Positions 8,501-16,671 are shown, counted from the first letter of the stretch. The stretch is 64,000 nt of DNA from an uncultured Hyphomonas sp. (GCF_963678875.1 NZ_OY787456.1:930001-994000), one strand, 5' to 3'. The notes: generated from the letters alone by a model not told the origin. Numbers and translations: made by a program.

Positions 8501-8638
8501 GTCGAATGCCAATGAGGATTTTCCAGAGCCGGACAGGCCGGTCATCACGACCAGCTCGCCGCGCGGAATGTCCACGTCGATATTCTTGAGATTGTGTTCC
8601 TTGGCGCCGCGAACGCGGATGAAGGGAGACTCGGCCAT
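5597..8638 (-). CDS. uvrA: Excinuclease ABC subunit A
   Basis: A 1013-residue UvrA, the damage-recognition ATPase of nucleotide excision repair, acting with UvrB and UvrC. Two ABC ATPase modules are evident: Walker A TGLSGSGKSSLAFDT near residue 34 and TGVSGGGKSTLI in the second half, each with its own signature (LSGGESQRIRLASQIG and LSGGEAQRVKLAKELS) and Walker B (LDEPSIGLHQRD, LDEPTTGLHFED). Zinc-binding cysteine pairs occur in CPTCDGLG and in CEACEGDG...CETCKG. The last 60 or so residues form a Lys/Ala/Pro/Ser tail (KKPAAKKAPAKAPAKGRK) not found in typical UvrA. A LexA box lies about 100 bases upstream of the start, so SOS control is expected. Confidence 0.97.
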   Translation of the reverse strand: MAESPFIRVRGAKEHNLKNIDVDIPRGELVVMTGLSGSGKSSLAFDTIYAEGQRRYVESLSAYARQFLELMQKPDVESIEGLSPAISIEQKTTSRNPRSTVGTVTEIYDYMRLLWARVGVPYSPATGLPIESQTVSQMVDRTLDLPEGARLYLLAPIVRGRKGEYRKEFAELLKNGYQRVKVDGEFYELEDPPKLDKKFKHDIDVVVDRVVVREGMEQRLAESFETALSLADGIAIAEFADKADDETEPRRVTFSANFACPVSGFTIPEIEPRLFSFNNPFGACPTCDGLGEQLKIDEGLVVPDKDLDLMNGAIAPWAKSTSPYQTQTLQALADHYGFDLKSPWNKLSKQVQDVILFGTGEDEIDFVYDDGMRRYEVTKTYEGVIPNLERRYRETDSQWVREEIGKFQAAAPCPSCGGKRLKPEALAVKIAGLDISDAGQFSIREADEWFAVAHKTLTKQQNQIASRILKEINDRLVFLNDVGLDYLSLSRASGTLSGGESQRIRLASQIGSGLTGVLYVLDEPSIGLHQRDNERLLETLKRLRDLGNSVIVVEHDEDAILTADHVIDMGPRAGVHGGEIIAEGTPADILKSKDSLTADYLNGTREIAIPKRRPVEKVKRKITLKGATGNNLRSVNATIPLGSFTCVTGVSGGGKSTLIIETLYKALARKLNGASSPPLPYESIQGLEHLDKVIDIDQSPIGRTPRSNPATYTGAFGPIRDWYAGLPEAKARGYAPGRFSFNVKGGRCEACEGDGVIKIEMHFLPDVYVTCETCKGQRYNRETLEVKFKGKSIADVLDMTVEDGAKFFSAVPAIANKLETLNRVGLGYIKVGQQATTLSGGEAQRVKLAKELSKRATGRTLYILDEPTTGLHFEDVRKLLEVLHELVDGGNTVLVIEHNLDVVKTADWVLDIGPEGGDGGGQLIAAGTPEDIAASKESWTGRFLAETFRRQDERRAARNKRSKPAAAETKSASKAAAKKSSPSKTSAKKPAAKKAPAKAPAKGRKTKAASSAK

Positions 8639-8735
8639 GTCGAGAACTTTCGGGCTTTTTGCTCGTTACGTCTGCAAAACGGGAATTGGATTGGTGCTAG
8701 TGCTTATGTGTGTCGCGAGTCCAGCTTGACGACAA

Positions 8736-8750
8736 GAACAAAATATGAAC
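8736..8750 (-). promoter_or_regulatory. LexA (SOS) box, alphaproteobacterial type
   Basis: On the minus strand the sequence is GTTCATATTTTGTTC, an exact match to the direct-repeat LexA box GTTC-N7-GTTC known from alphaproteobacteria. It lies between the divergent uvrA and ssb genes, 98 bases before the uvrA start. It is oriented toward uvrA but could also affect ssb. The match supports both the SOS assignment and the taxonomic placement. Confidence 0.87.
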
Positions 8751-8900
8751 ATTTGAGGGCTGCTGCAAAAATGTGTCAGCAGTGATCTCTTGTGGACAGA
8801 CTGGCCGCTGCCGCTTCCCGGCAGGCGACAGGATGGCCCTGTCAGGGTACAAGAGTCGAATCGAATACGAAACGGATCAGATCGGAGCGGAGTTTCAACC

Positions 8901-9383
8901 ATGGCAGGATCAGTGAACAAGGTCATCCTCGTAGGAAATGTCGGGCAGGATCCTGAGGTCCGCCAGTTCCAGAACGGTGGACAAGTGGCCAGCTTCTCGC
9001 TCGCGACGTCCGAAACCTGGAAAGACAAGAACACCGGCGAGCGCCGCGAAAAAACCGAATGGCACCGCATTGCCGTGTTCAGCGAAGGCCTTGTCCGTGT
9101 GGTCCAGAACTATGTGAAGAAGGGCTCGAAGCTGTACATCGAGGGCCAGCTCGAAACCCGCAAATGGCAGGACAAGGACGGCCAGGACCGCTACACGACT
9201 GAAGTCGTGCTGCGCGGCTTCAACTCCACGCTGACCATGCTCGACAGCCGCGGTGAAGGCGGTGGCCGGTCTGCCGGCGGCGATTTCGGCGGCTACTCGC
9301 AAGGGGGCGGCGGTGCCCGCCAGATGAGCGGCCCGCAGGAAAGCTTTGCCAGCCACGACCTCGACGACGAGATTCCGTTCTAA
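8901..9383 (+). CDS. ssb: Single-stranded DNA-binding protein
   Basis: A 160-residue SSB. The OB fold starts at SVNKVILVGNVGQDPEVR and runs to about residue 110 with the family segment EKTEWHRIAVF and the typical YVKKGSKLYIEGQL. A Gly-rich linker leads to the acidic tip DLDDEIPF, the standard docking peptide for RecQ, Exo I, UDG and other partners. The frame is open upstream, but the ATG chosen has GGAG eight bases before it and gives the usual SSB N-terminus. It is divergent from uvrA and shares the LexA-box region. Confidence 0.97.
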   Translation: MAGSVNKVILVGNVGQDPEVRQFQNGGQVASFSLATSETWKDKNTGERREKTEWHRIAVFSEGLVRVVQNYVKKGSKLYIEGQLETRKWQDKDGQDRYTTEVVLRGFNSTLTMLDSRGEGGGRSAGGDFGGYSQGGGGARQMSGPQESFASHDLDDEIPF

Positions 9384-9393
9384 GGCTACCCGA

Positions 9394-10233
9394 ATGGTCA
9401 GGGCATGGCTCCGGCCGCTGCTGGCACTCTCTGCCTGTCTGCTGGCCGCATGCGTGCTGCCAGCGTCTGGCATACCGCCGCAGAACGTTGAATCATCTTT
9501 GGAAAGTGCCGGTGTAGACCCATCCCGGTCTGCCCTGTTGATTGTCCGGCTTGAAGACGAAGCGACATGGTCCAGCGGCACAGCCCGGCTGGACAAGCGT
9601 TTCGTCGCCGCTTCCACCTCCAAGATCCCGCATACGCTGATCGCCATCGAAACCGGTGCCGTCTCCGGCCCGGATGAGTGGTTCGAGTGGGACGGACAGG
9701 CGCGATTCCTGCCGGCCTGGAACAAGAGCCAGACATTGGCTGATGCGTTCCGGCACTCGACGGTCTGGATCTACCAGACGATCACGCCGCGCATCGGCAG
9801 TGAAGCCTTGCATGGCTGGCTGGCCTCTTTCGGCTACGGAAATGCCGACACAGGCGCGCCTGAGGACGTTACGGCATATTGGTTGAAAGGCCCTCTCCGC
9901 ATCTCCGCAAGCGAGCAGGTGGCCTTCCTGAGGTGTCTGGTGCGGCATGAATTGCCCTTGCCGGCCCGTACTTACGACCTGGCTGTGCCTGTCATGCTGG
10001 CGGAGGAGGGAGAAGGCTGGCGCCTTTACGCCAAGACCGGCTGGTTCAGCAGCGACGAGGCGCAGGATATCGGTTGGTATGTCGGCTGGCTGGAGCGGTC
10101 CGGCGGCGACGCGCCGGGCACCTATGTGTTTGCCTTCAACATGGATGTCATCACGCCTGAAACCGACATTCCCAGGCGTCCGGCGGCCGTGCGGCAGGCA
10201 CTTGTGGATATCGGGGCGCTGCCAGCCTCCTGA
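9394..10233 (+). CDS. Class D (OXA-type) beta-lactamase, putative lipoprotein
   Basis: A 279-residue serine beta-lactamase. The class D motifs are in order: S-T-S-K at 74-77 within AASTSKIPHTLIAIETG (acylating Ser74 and Lys77), S-T-V at 122-124, YGN at 148-150, a Trp in AYWLKGPLRISASEQV, and KTG at 214-216. The N-terminus has a hydrophobic signal ending in a lipobox, LLAAC (Cys20), so the enzyme is probably anchored in the periplasm as a lipoprotein. In OXA enzymes the first motif is normally STFK; Ser replaces Phe here, which may alter activity. It lies 10 bases after ssb and may be read from that transcript. Whether it gives resistance cannot be told from sequence; a BlaR-type sensor is unlikely, since no large membrane part is present. 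Confidence 0.88.
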   Translation: MVRAWLRPLLALSACLLAACVLPASGIPPQNVESSLESAGVDPSRSALLIVRLEDEATWSSGTARLDKRFVAASTSKIPHTLIAIETGAVSGPDEWFEWDGQARFLPAWNKSQTLADAFRHSTVWIYQTITPRIGSEALHGWLASFGYGNADTGAPEDVTAYWLKGPLRISASEQVAFLRCLVRHELPLPARTYDLAVPVMLAEEGEGWRLYAKTGWFSSDEAQDIGWYVGWLERSGGDAPGTYVFAFNMDVITPETDIPRRPAAVRQALVDIGALPAS

Positions 10234-10381
10234 GCCTTGTTGTAAAAACGTTTTTTTAGCCCGGAATTACTGCAATTTTCAGGGCTTTCAGGTTTGTTTT
10301 GGCGCCCCGAAATGCTAGACAAACGGGTAAGATTCTGAAGCGCGATTCCCGCGCGCCCTCTGCAGCTGACACGAGTTTCTC

Positions 10382-13174
10382 ATGAGCGACCAGACGACCC
10401 CTCCGGAAGACCCGGAAACCCCCGAAAATGGCGGTGGGGGCGGCGCAGGCCTGCCGGACGGGATTGAGCCCGTTTCCATCGAATCCGAGCTGAGAAGCTC
10501 CTATCTCGACTACGCGATGAGCGTGATCGTCAGCCGGGCGCTGCCGGATGTGCGCGACGGCCTGAAGCCGGTGCACCGGCGCATCCTCTATGCGATGCAG
10601 GTCAACGGCAACACGCCGGACAAGCCCTACAAGAAATCGGCCAACATCGTCGGCGCCGTGATGGGTAACTACCACCCGCACGGCGACAGCGCGATTTATG
10701 ACGCGCTGGTGCGGATGGCGCAGCCGTTCTCCATGGGCCTGCCCCTTGTCGACGGTCAGGGCAATTTCGGATCGATCGACAATGATCCGCCGGCCGCCAT
10801 GCGTTACACCGAATCCCGGATGATGAAGGCGGCGACGCACCTGCTTGCCGACATCGAAAAGGATACGGTCGACTTTCAGGACACCTATGACGGCTCCCAG
10901 CAGGAGCCGATGGTTCTCCCGGCCCAGTTTCCCAACCTTCTCGTCAATGGTGGCGGCGGTATTGCCGTCGGCATGGCGACGAACATCCCGCCGCACAATC
11001 TGGGTGAAGTGGTCGATGCGACCATTGCCGTCATCGACGACCCCACGATCGACGATGATGCGCTGTGCGAAATCGTCCCCGGTCCGGATTTCCCGACCGG
11101 CGGCCAGATCATGGGCATGTCCGGCTCACGCAAGGCGCTGCTGACGGGGCGCGGCAGCGTGATCGTCCGCGCCAAGACGGATATCGAGGAGGCCCGCAAC
11201 GGGCGTCAGGCGATCATCGTCACGGAAATCCCTTACCAGGTGAACAAGGCCGCGATGATCACCAAGATCGCCGAACTCGTGCGCGAGAAGCGGATCGAGG
11301 GCATCGCCGACCTGCGCGATGAATCCGACCGCCACGGCATCCGTGTCGTGATCGAGGTGAAGAAGGATGCAAGCGCCGAAGTGGTGCTGAACCAGCTCTA
11401 CCGCTTCAGCCAGATGCAGAACTCGTTCCCGGTGAACATGCTGGCGCTGAACGGCGGCCGTCCGGAACTGATGAACCTGCGCAAGGTGCTCGATTGCTTC
11501 ATCGCCTTCCGTCAGGAAGTCGTCGTCCGCCGGACCAAGCACGACCTGAACAAGGCGCGCGACCGGGCCCACGTCCTCGTCGGCCTTGCCATGGCTGTCG
11601 CCAATATCGACGAAGTCATCCGCATCATCCGGCACTCGTCTGATCCGAACACGGCACGCGAACAGCTGCTGGCCAAAGCCTGGCCGGTCATGGACATGGG
11701 GCCGCTGCTCGACCTCATCGCAGACCGGCGTACGCGCAAGGGCGAAGGTGACACGATCTATCTGTCGGACGAGCAGGCACGCGCCATCCTGGCGCTGCAA
11801 CTGTCCCGCCTCACCGGCCTTGGTCGGGACGAAATCGGTAATGAAGCCAAGGGCTTGTCCGAGAAAATTGCAGACTATCTCGACATCCTCCGCTCCCGTC
11901 CGCGCATCCGCGATATCATCAAGGGCGAGCTGACCGAGGTGAAAGAGAAGTTCGCCGTGCCGCGCCGCTCCGAGTTCACGGCCGGCGGAATCGACATGGA
12001 AGACGAGGACCTCATCGAGGTCGAGGATATGGTCGTCACCGTCACCCATGGCGGCTACGTCAAGCGGACCCCGCTCTCGACCTACCGGACACAGCATCGC
12101 GGCGGCAAGGGCCGCTCGGGCGTGTCGATGAAGGAAGACGATTTCGTCGTCCAGCTCTTCTCGGCAACGACGCATACGGAAATGCTGTTCTTCTCCTCGG
12201 CCGGCATGGTCTACAAGGAGAAGGTGTGGCGCCTGCCGGTGGGCGGGCCGACCTCGCGCGGCAAGGCGCTGGTCAACATCTTCCCGCTGGCCGCCGACGA
12301 GCGCATCGAGAGCGTCATGCCGCTGCCGGACGATGAGGAGTCCCGCAACGAGCTGGACGTCATGTTCGCCACCAAGACAGGCAATGTCCGCCGGAACAAG
12401 CTGTCCGAATTCATTCGCGTCAACCGCAACGGCAAGATCGCGATGAAGCTGGAAGAGAATGCCGATGACGGTATCGTCAGCGTGAAGATCTGTTCCGAGA
12501 AAGACGATATCCTGCTGACCACGGCGCTCGGCCAGTGTATCCGCTTCCAGGTCACCGATGTCCGTGTCTTCGCCGGGCGTAACTCGACCGGCGTGCGCGG
12601 CATTCGTCTGGCAGATGGCGACGAAGTCATCTCCATGGGCATCCTGCGTCACATTGACGTCACCTCCGAAGAGGCGCGTGCCTATCTCAAACATGCCGCC
12701 GCCATGCGCCGCGCTGCGACAGGCGAGGAGGAGGAAGTCTCCGACGATGACGAGGACGGCACGGAAGAGGCATCCCTGTCGACCGAGCGCCTGGCTGAGC
12801 TTGGTGCGGCAGAAGAGTTCGTCCTGACCATCGCCGACGACGGCATGGGCAAACGCTCCTCCGCCTATGATTACCGTGTCACCGGCCGGGGCGGCAAAGG
12901 TCTCGTGGCCCAGAACATCTGGGGCCGGGACAAGAAAAAAGGTCCGGTCAAGAAAGTGGCCCAGTCCTTCCCGGTTGATGATGGCGATCAGGTCATGCTC
13001 GTCACGGATGCCGGCCAGTTGATCCGCACCCCGGTTGAACAAATCCGGATTGCCGGGCGTTCCACCGGCGGCGTCTGGGTTCTCCGCACAGCGGAAGGAG
13101 AGCGCGTTGTGTCCGTCGCTCGCCTTGTGGAAGACGCTGAAACCGCTATGGATGAGGACGGCGGCGCTGAATAA
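10382..13174 (+). CDS. gyrA: DNA gyrase subunit A
   Basis: A 930-residue gyrase A subunit, which cuts and rejoins DNA as the A2B2 enzyme. The catalytic tyrosine is Tyr142 in AMRYTESRM. The quinolone-determining region reads GNYHPHGDSAIYDALVRMAQ, with Ser103 and Asp107 at the positions of E. coli Ser83 and Asp87, so it looks wild type for fluoroquinolones. The C-terminal beta-pinwheel has a GyrA box in the form QHRGGKG instead of the common QRRGGKG. An acidic insert (GEEEEVSDDDEDGTEEA) interrupts the pinwheel about 780 residues in. The N-terminus carries a Pro/Gly-rich extension of about 25 residues. It heads the group gyrA-coaD-cyclophilin-queA. Confidence 0.97.
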   Translation: MSDQTTPPEDPETPENGGGGGAGLPDGIEPVSIESELRSSYLDYAMSVIVSRALPDVRDGLKPVHRRILYAMQVNGNTPDKPYKKSANIVGAVMGNYHPHGDSAIYDALVRMAQPFSMGLPLVDGQGNFGSIDNDPPAAMRYTESRMMKAATHLLADIEKDTVDFQDTYDGSQQEPMVLPAQFPNLLVNGGGGIAVGMATNIPPHNLGEVVDATIAVIDDPTIDDDALCEIVPGPDFPTGGQIMGMSGSRKALLTGRGSVIVRAKTDIEEARNGRQAIIVTEIPYQVNKAAMITKIAELVREKRIEGIADLRDESDRHGIRVVIEVKKDASAEVVLNQLYRFSQMQNSFPVNMLALNGGRPELMNLRKVLDCFIAFRQEVVVRRTKHDLNKARDRAHVLVGLAMAVANIDEVIRIIRHSSDPNTAREQLLAKAWPVMDMGPLLDLIADRRTRKGEGDTIYLSDEQARAILALQLSRLTGLGRDEIGNEAKGLSEKIADYLDILRSRPRIRDIIKGELTEVKEKFAVPRRSEFTAGGIDMEDEDLIEVEDMVVTVTHGGYVKRTPLSTYRTQHRGGKGRSGVSMKEDDFVVQLFSATTHTEMLFFSSAGMVYKEKVWRLPVGGPTSRGKALVNIFPLAADERIESVMPLPDDEESRNELDVMFATKTGNVRRNKLSEFIRVNRNGKIAMKLEENADDGIVSVKICSEKDDILLTTALGQCIRFQVTDVRVFAGRNSTGVRGIRLADGDEVISMGILRHIDVTSEEARAYLKHAAAMRRAATGEEEEVSDDDEDGTEEASLSTERLAELGAAEEFVLTIADDGMGKRSSAYDYRVTGRGGKGLVAQNIWGRDKKKGPVKKVAQSFPVDDGDQVMLVTDAGQLIRTPVEQIRIAGRSTGGVWVLRTAEGERVVSVARLVEDAETAMDEDGGAE

Positions 13175-13216
13175 GCGCCGCTGTTGTACGAGTAAAAAGG
13201 GCCGGGGAGGGCCGCC

Positions 13217-13714
13217 ATGCACCGCGTTGGATTGTATCCGGGAACTTTCGACCCCCCGACGATCGGCCATATCGACATCATTGGCCGGGCTCGGAAGCTG
13301 GTCGATACGCTGATCATCGGCGTCGCCATCAATGAAGCCAAGAAGCCCTTGTTTTCACTGGAAGAACGCGTCGAGATGGTGCGGTCGGAATGTGCGAAAC
13401 TGGACGGGCCGGGGCTCGCTGACATCAAGGTCATGCCCATGCACGGCTTGCTCATGAAGTTCGCGGAAGCCTGCGGTGCGCATATCATCGTGCGCGGCCT
13501 GCGGGCCGTTCAGGACTTCGAATACGAGTTCCAGATGACGGCGATGAACGAACAGCTCAATCCCGATATCGAGACAGTCTTCCTGATGGCGGATGTACGC
13601 CACCAGGCTGTTGCGTCTCGTCTGGTGAAAGAAATTGCCAGCCTCGGCGGCGATATCACGCCGTTCCTGACGCCGGATGTGAAGCGCGCGCTGATGGAAA
13701 AGTACGGGAAGTAG
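13217..13714 (+). CDS. coaD: Phosphopantetheine adenylyltransferase
   Basis: A 165-residue enzyme that transfers AMP from ATP to 4'-phosphopantetheine, the penultimate step of coenzyme A synthesis. It opens with the nucleotidyltransferase signature YPGTFDPPTIGHIDI (TxGH motif) and has the conserved IIVRGLRAVQDFEYEFQM and the late motif VASRLVKEIASLGGD. Length is as usual for the family. It lies 42 bases after gyrA with GGGGAGGG before the ATG, so it is probably part of the same transcript. Confidence 0.97.
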   Translation: MHRVGLYPGTFDPPTIGHIDIIGRARKLVDTLIIGVAINEAKKPLFSLEERVEMVRSECAKLDGPGLADIKVMPMHGLLMKFAEACGAHIIVRGLRAVQDFEYEFQMTAMNEQLNPDIETVFLMADVRHQAVASRLVKEIASLGGDITPFLTPDVKRALMEKYGK

Positions 13715-13823
13715 TTGCCCGCGACGGATCTACTGCCTCAGACCGTTGAATCCTGACAAGTGATGCCTGACATTGGCACACACACGGCGCCACGCGTGCG
13801 CCCGGATGGAGACGTTGCGTACA

Positions 13824-14726
13824 ATGAAGCTGGCTTCCCTGAAATTCCTGCCAACGGCCCTTGCGGCTTCGGCTCTCGCCCTGTCGTTCACCGCCTTTGC
13901 CGAGGATGCAGGCGAACCTGCAGCTCCGGCTGAAATCACGGCGGCAGACGCGAAAGCAGACCCGGCAAACTGGCGGCAGGTTGACCCGGAGAACCTCTTC
14001 ATCTTCCAGACGACCAAGGGCCGCGTCCTGATCGAGGCATTCCCCGCAGTCGCCCCAAAACACTATGAACAGTTCGCCGCCATCATCCGCTCAGGCGATT
14101 TCGACGGCACGGGTTTCCACCGTGTGATCAATGATTTCATGGCGCAGGGTGGTGATATCTTCGCCCTGAAGGGACGTGACTCCGGCCTGCCCAATCTTGA
14201 AGGCGAGTTCACCTTCCGCCGCGACCCTGTCGAGATGCCGCTGGAAGCAACGATCGGGCCGGAAGACACTGCGAAGTTCGGCTATATCAAGGGCTTCCCG
14301 ATCGGCACCCAGGCAAGCTTCTTTGCCGAGATGTCGGTCGACGGCATGGTCGAAAGCTATATCCCGCACTGCAAGGGCATGGTCTCCACCGCCCGTACGG
14401 AGGATCCGAATTCCGCCAATGCGCAATTCTTCCTGATGCGTGGTCAGGCAGAGCATCTTGACCGCAAATACACGGCCTGGGGCCGGGTGGTTGTCGGCGA
14501 AGATGTGGTGAAAGCCATCAAGCACGGCCCGGACTCGCGCGACGGCCATGTCGACAATCCGGACATTCTGACGTCCGCAAAGATCGCAGCGGACCTGCCG
14601 GAAGGCGAACGCCCCGAAGTCTGGGTCGAGCGCACGGACGGTCCGGTCTTCCTGGCGAAGATGGCCGACAAGGACGACATTGATGTCTGCTCGTTGCCGT
14701 CGGTTCCGGCTGTCGCAGACAAGTAA
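13824..14726 (+). CDS. Secreted cyclophilin-type peptidyl-prolyl cis-trans isomerase
   Basis: A 300-residue protein with a signal peptide (MKLASLKFLPT then an Ala/Leu core, cleavage likely near AFAEDAG), so it acts in the periplasm. The cyclophilin domain follows: FHRVINDFMAQGGD, an insert of about 40 residues, then GMVSTARTEDPNSANAQFFL and LDRKYTAWGRVV. These are the usual catalytic and peptide-binding elements. The start chosen is the third in-frame ATG because it gives a clean signal peptide and has GGAGA upstream; two earlier ATG codons are possible. The insert (GEFTFRRDPVEMP...GYIKGFPIG) is larger than in small cyclophilins and suggests a distinct periplasmic subgroup. It sits between coaD and queA. 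Confidence 0.9.
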   Translation: MKLASLKFLPTALAASALALSFTAFAEDAGEPAAPAEITAADAKADPANWRQVDPENLFIFQTTKGRVLIEAFPAVAPKHYEQFAAIIRSGDFDGTGFHRVINDFMAQGGDIFALKGRDSGLPNLEGEFTFRRDPVEMPLEATIGPEDTAKFGYIKGFPIGTQASFFAEMSVDGMVESYIPHCKGMVSTARTEDPNSANAQFFLMRGQAEHLDRKYTAWGRVVVGEDVVKAIKHGPDSRDGHVDNPDILTSAKIAADLPEGERPEVWVERTDGPVFLAKMADKDDIDVCSLPSVPAVADK

Positions 14727-14770
14727 GGGCTTGTTGCGCGCCCGGCCTGTTTCTGCGACACGGGCGCCCC

Positions 14771-15826
14771 ATGGACCTCACACAATTCCAGTTTGACCTG
14801 CCCGAGCGGCTGATCGCACTTCGCCCCGCGGAGCCGCAGGATTCTGCGCGCCTGCTGGTCGTGCATGGTGATGGCCGGCTGGAAGATGCGGGCGTGCGAA
14901 ACTTGCCGCGCTACCTGAGTGCCGGGGATGTGCTGGTCTTCAACGACACGCGTGTCCTGCCCGCCGCGCTGAAGGGCGTGCGCCCGGCGCGGGACGAAAC
15001 CGGCCAGGATGTTGCCTGCGATGTGAACCTCACCGAGCGGGTGGATGGCCGCAACTGGCGTGCATTGGCGCGACCAGGCAGGCGGCTGAAGGATGGCGAC
15101 ACGATCGTCTTCGCCGAAGGCTTTACGGCGGAATTCACCGGCCACCATGACGGCGGCGAGATCGGTCTCCGCTTTTCCCTCGAAGGTGAGGCGCTGACCG
15201 AAGCGTTGGACCGGCACGGCGCCATGCCCCTGCCGCCCTATATCGCCCGCCGCCGTGCTGCCGATGCAAAAGACCGGGAAACCTACCAGACCGAATTTGC
15301 AGGCGAGGATGCCGCCTCCGTCGCTGCGCCGACGGCAGGCCTGCACTTCACGCCGCGTCTTCTGTCCGAATGCGATGCAGCTGGATTGATCCGCGAAAAG
15401 GTGCGCCTGCATGTCGGCCTCGGCACGTTCAAGCCGCTGGAAGAGAAGCAGCTGGAAGAAAACCGGCTGCACCAGGAATGGCGCCGCCTGACGCCGGAAA
15501 CGGCAACGCGCCTGAATGCGGCGCGGGCAGGCGGGCACAGGGTCGTACCTGTCGGCACGACGGCCATGCGCACGCTTGAAAGCTGTGTGGATACGGTGGG
15601 TGTGTTGCACCCGGCGACTGGCCCGACAGACATTTTCCTGAAGCCGGGGGATGCCGTGCGTGGCACCGATGCCCTGGTGACGAACTTCCACCTGCCGGGC
15701 TCCAGCCTGTTCATGCTGGTCTCGGCCCTGATGGGAACGGACGTGATGCGCGCGGCCTATGCCCACGCCATCGCAAACGAGTATCGCTTCTACTCCTACG
15801 GCGATGCCTGCCTGCTACTTCCCTAG
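14771..15826 (+). CDS. queA: S-adenosylmethionine:tRNA ribosyltransferase-isomerase
   Basis: A 351-residue QueA, which moves the ribosyl part of S-adenosylmethionine onto 7-aminomethyl-7-deazaguanine in tRNA to make epoxyqueuosine. Family segments are evident: FDLPERLIALRPAEPQDSAR at the start, DVLVFNDTRVLPA, VAAPTAGLHFTPRLL, VGLGTFKPL and TNFHLPGSSLFMLVSAL near the end. In many alphaproteobacteria tgt follows queA; here the next gene is on the other strand and no tgt is in the window. Its last 12 bases overlap the 3' end of the convergent thioesterase gene. Confidence 0.96.
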   Translation: MDLTQFQFDLPERLIALRPAEPQDSARLLVVHGDGRLEDAGVRNLPRYLSAGDVLVFNDTRVLPAALKGVRPARDETGQDVACDVNLTERVDGRNWRALARPGRRLKDGDTIVFAEGFTAEFTGHHDGGEIGLRFSLEGEALTEALDRHGAMPLPPYIARRRAADAKDRETYQTEFAGEDAASVAAPTAGLHFTPRLLSECDAAGLIREKVRLHVGLGTFKPLEEKQLEENRLHQEWRRLTPETATRLNAARAGGHRVVPVGTTAMRTLESCVDTVGVLHPATGPTDIFLKPGDAVRGTDALVTNFHLPGSSLFMLVSALMGTDVMRAAYAHAIANEYRFYSYGDACLLLP

Positions 15827-16303
15827 CTGCGCCGCCACATCGGGGCGGAGTTCCGTCATTTCACGGATGGCTTTCGCGGCCGTGATGCGCGCGAGGTGGC
15901 GGCCTTTTTCGTCGCGCCAGTCGGCTTCGACGAGGCCCGTCGTGCGCCCGCGGCTGACGAGCCGGCCTTCGATTGTGATCAGGCCGTGCGGCACCGGGCG
16001 CAGAATGCGCGTCTGCAGTTCCATCGTGGTGAACCATTCGCCGTCTTCCAGCGCGCTGGCCATCGTCATGGACACGATGTGATCGGACAGGCCCGCGACC
16101 CAGCCGCCGAAAACGCGGCCATCATTGATGTCGCGGTCGCCCTCGTTCGGCCATTCGTAGAGGGTGCGGCCATAGCTCACTTCCTTCAGCCAGAGGTCCG
16201 GCCGGATGCCCATGTTGCGGATGCCCGGCGGCAATTCCCATTCGCCGCTTTTCAGTCGGTCGAAAAAGGCTTGCTGTTGTTTGGATAGTTCAGTCCTGCT
16301 CAT
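15815..16303 (-). CDS. Hotdog-fold thioesterase-like protein (PaaI type)
   Basis: A 162-residue protein with the general pattern of PaaI/hotdog acyl-CoA thioesterases: GRVFGGWVAGLSDHIVSMTM (the G-G-x-x-x-x-x-x-D core), then ELQTRILRPVPHGLITIEGRLVSRGRT. The exact substrate cannot be inferred. Its ATG overlaps the TGA of the csaA gene by four bases (ATGA), so translation is likely coupled in the SDR-csaA-thioesterase operon. Its 3' end overlaps queA by 12 bases in antisense. The first 45 residues (KQQQAFFDRLKSGEWELPPG) precede the hotdog domain and are not a signal peptide. Confidence 0.75.
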   Translation of the reverse strand: MSRTELSKQQQAFFDRLKSGEWELPPGIRNMGIRPDLWLKEVSYGRTLYEWPNEGDRDINDGRVFGGWVAGLSDHIVSMTMASALEDGEWFTTMELQTRILRPVPHGLITIEGRLVSRGRTTGLVEADWRDEKGRHLARITAAKAIREMTELRPDVAAQLGK

Positions 16304-16671
16304 GCGAGGCGCGCTCCATTGGGGACAGGCTTGTCGGGTGAGAACATGACGATGGCGCCTTCGGTGTCGGCAAAGCCGAGCGTCAGGACTTCAGACATGA
16401 ACTTGCCGATCTGGCGCGGCGGGAAGTTCACGACGGCGGCGACCTGTTTGCCGACCAGTTCGTCCGGCGAATAGTGCACCGTCACCTGGGCGGAGCTTTT
16501 CTTCACGCCCACGCCCGGCCCGAAATCGATCACCATACGGATGGCAGGCTTGCGCGCTCCTTCGAGCGGTGCGGCCTCCAGCACGGTGCCGACGCGGATA
16601 TCCACCTTGCGGAAATCGTCGAAACTGATCTCACTTTCAGGCGCGTTCTCAGGCTTGTCGACCAGGTGCAT
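16300..16671 (-). CDS. csaA: CsaA-like tRNA-binding protein
   Basis: A 123-residue protein matching the EMAP-II-like OB fold of CsaA: ISFDDFRKVDIRVGTVLEA at residues 15-33, KPAIRMVIDFGPGVGVKKSS, then VVNFPPRQIGKFMSEVLTLG and GAIVMFSPDKPVPNGARL. CsaA binds tRNA-like ligands and has been described as a secretion-linked chaperone; the same fold forms the C-terminal domain of MetRS. The frame is open far upstream but those residues are antisense to the dehydrogenase gene. The ATG overlaps the preceding TGA by one base (TGATG), as expected for coupled translation. Confidence 0.9.
   Translation of the reverse strand: MHLVDKPENAPESEISFDDFRKVDIRVGTVLEAAPLEGARKPAIRMVIDFGPGVGVKKSSAQVTVHYSPDELVGKQVAAVVNFPPRQIGKFMSEVLTLGFADTEGAIVMFSPDKPVPNGARLA

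Noticed and set aside
10244..10255. AAAAACGTTTTT palindrome after the beta-lactamase as a terminator
   Set aside because: The stem is only A/T with a short span and a poor hairpin; a weak stop or an AT-rich promoter part is equally possible.
11126..13270. A 714-codon open frame on the minus strand opposite gyrA
   Set aside because: Same shadow effect; no motif and it covers only part of gyrA, which is certain.
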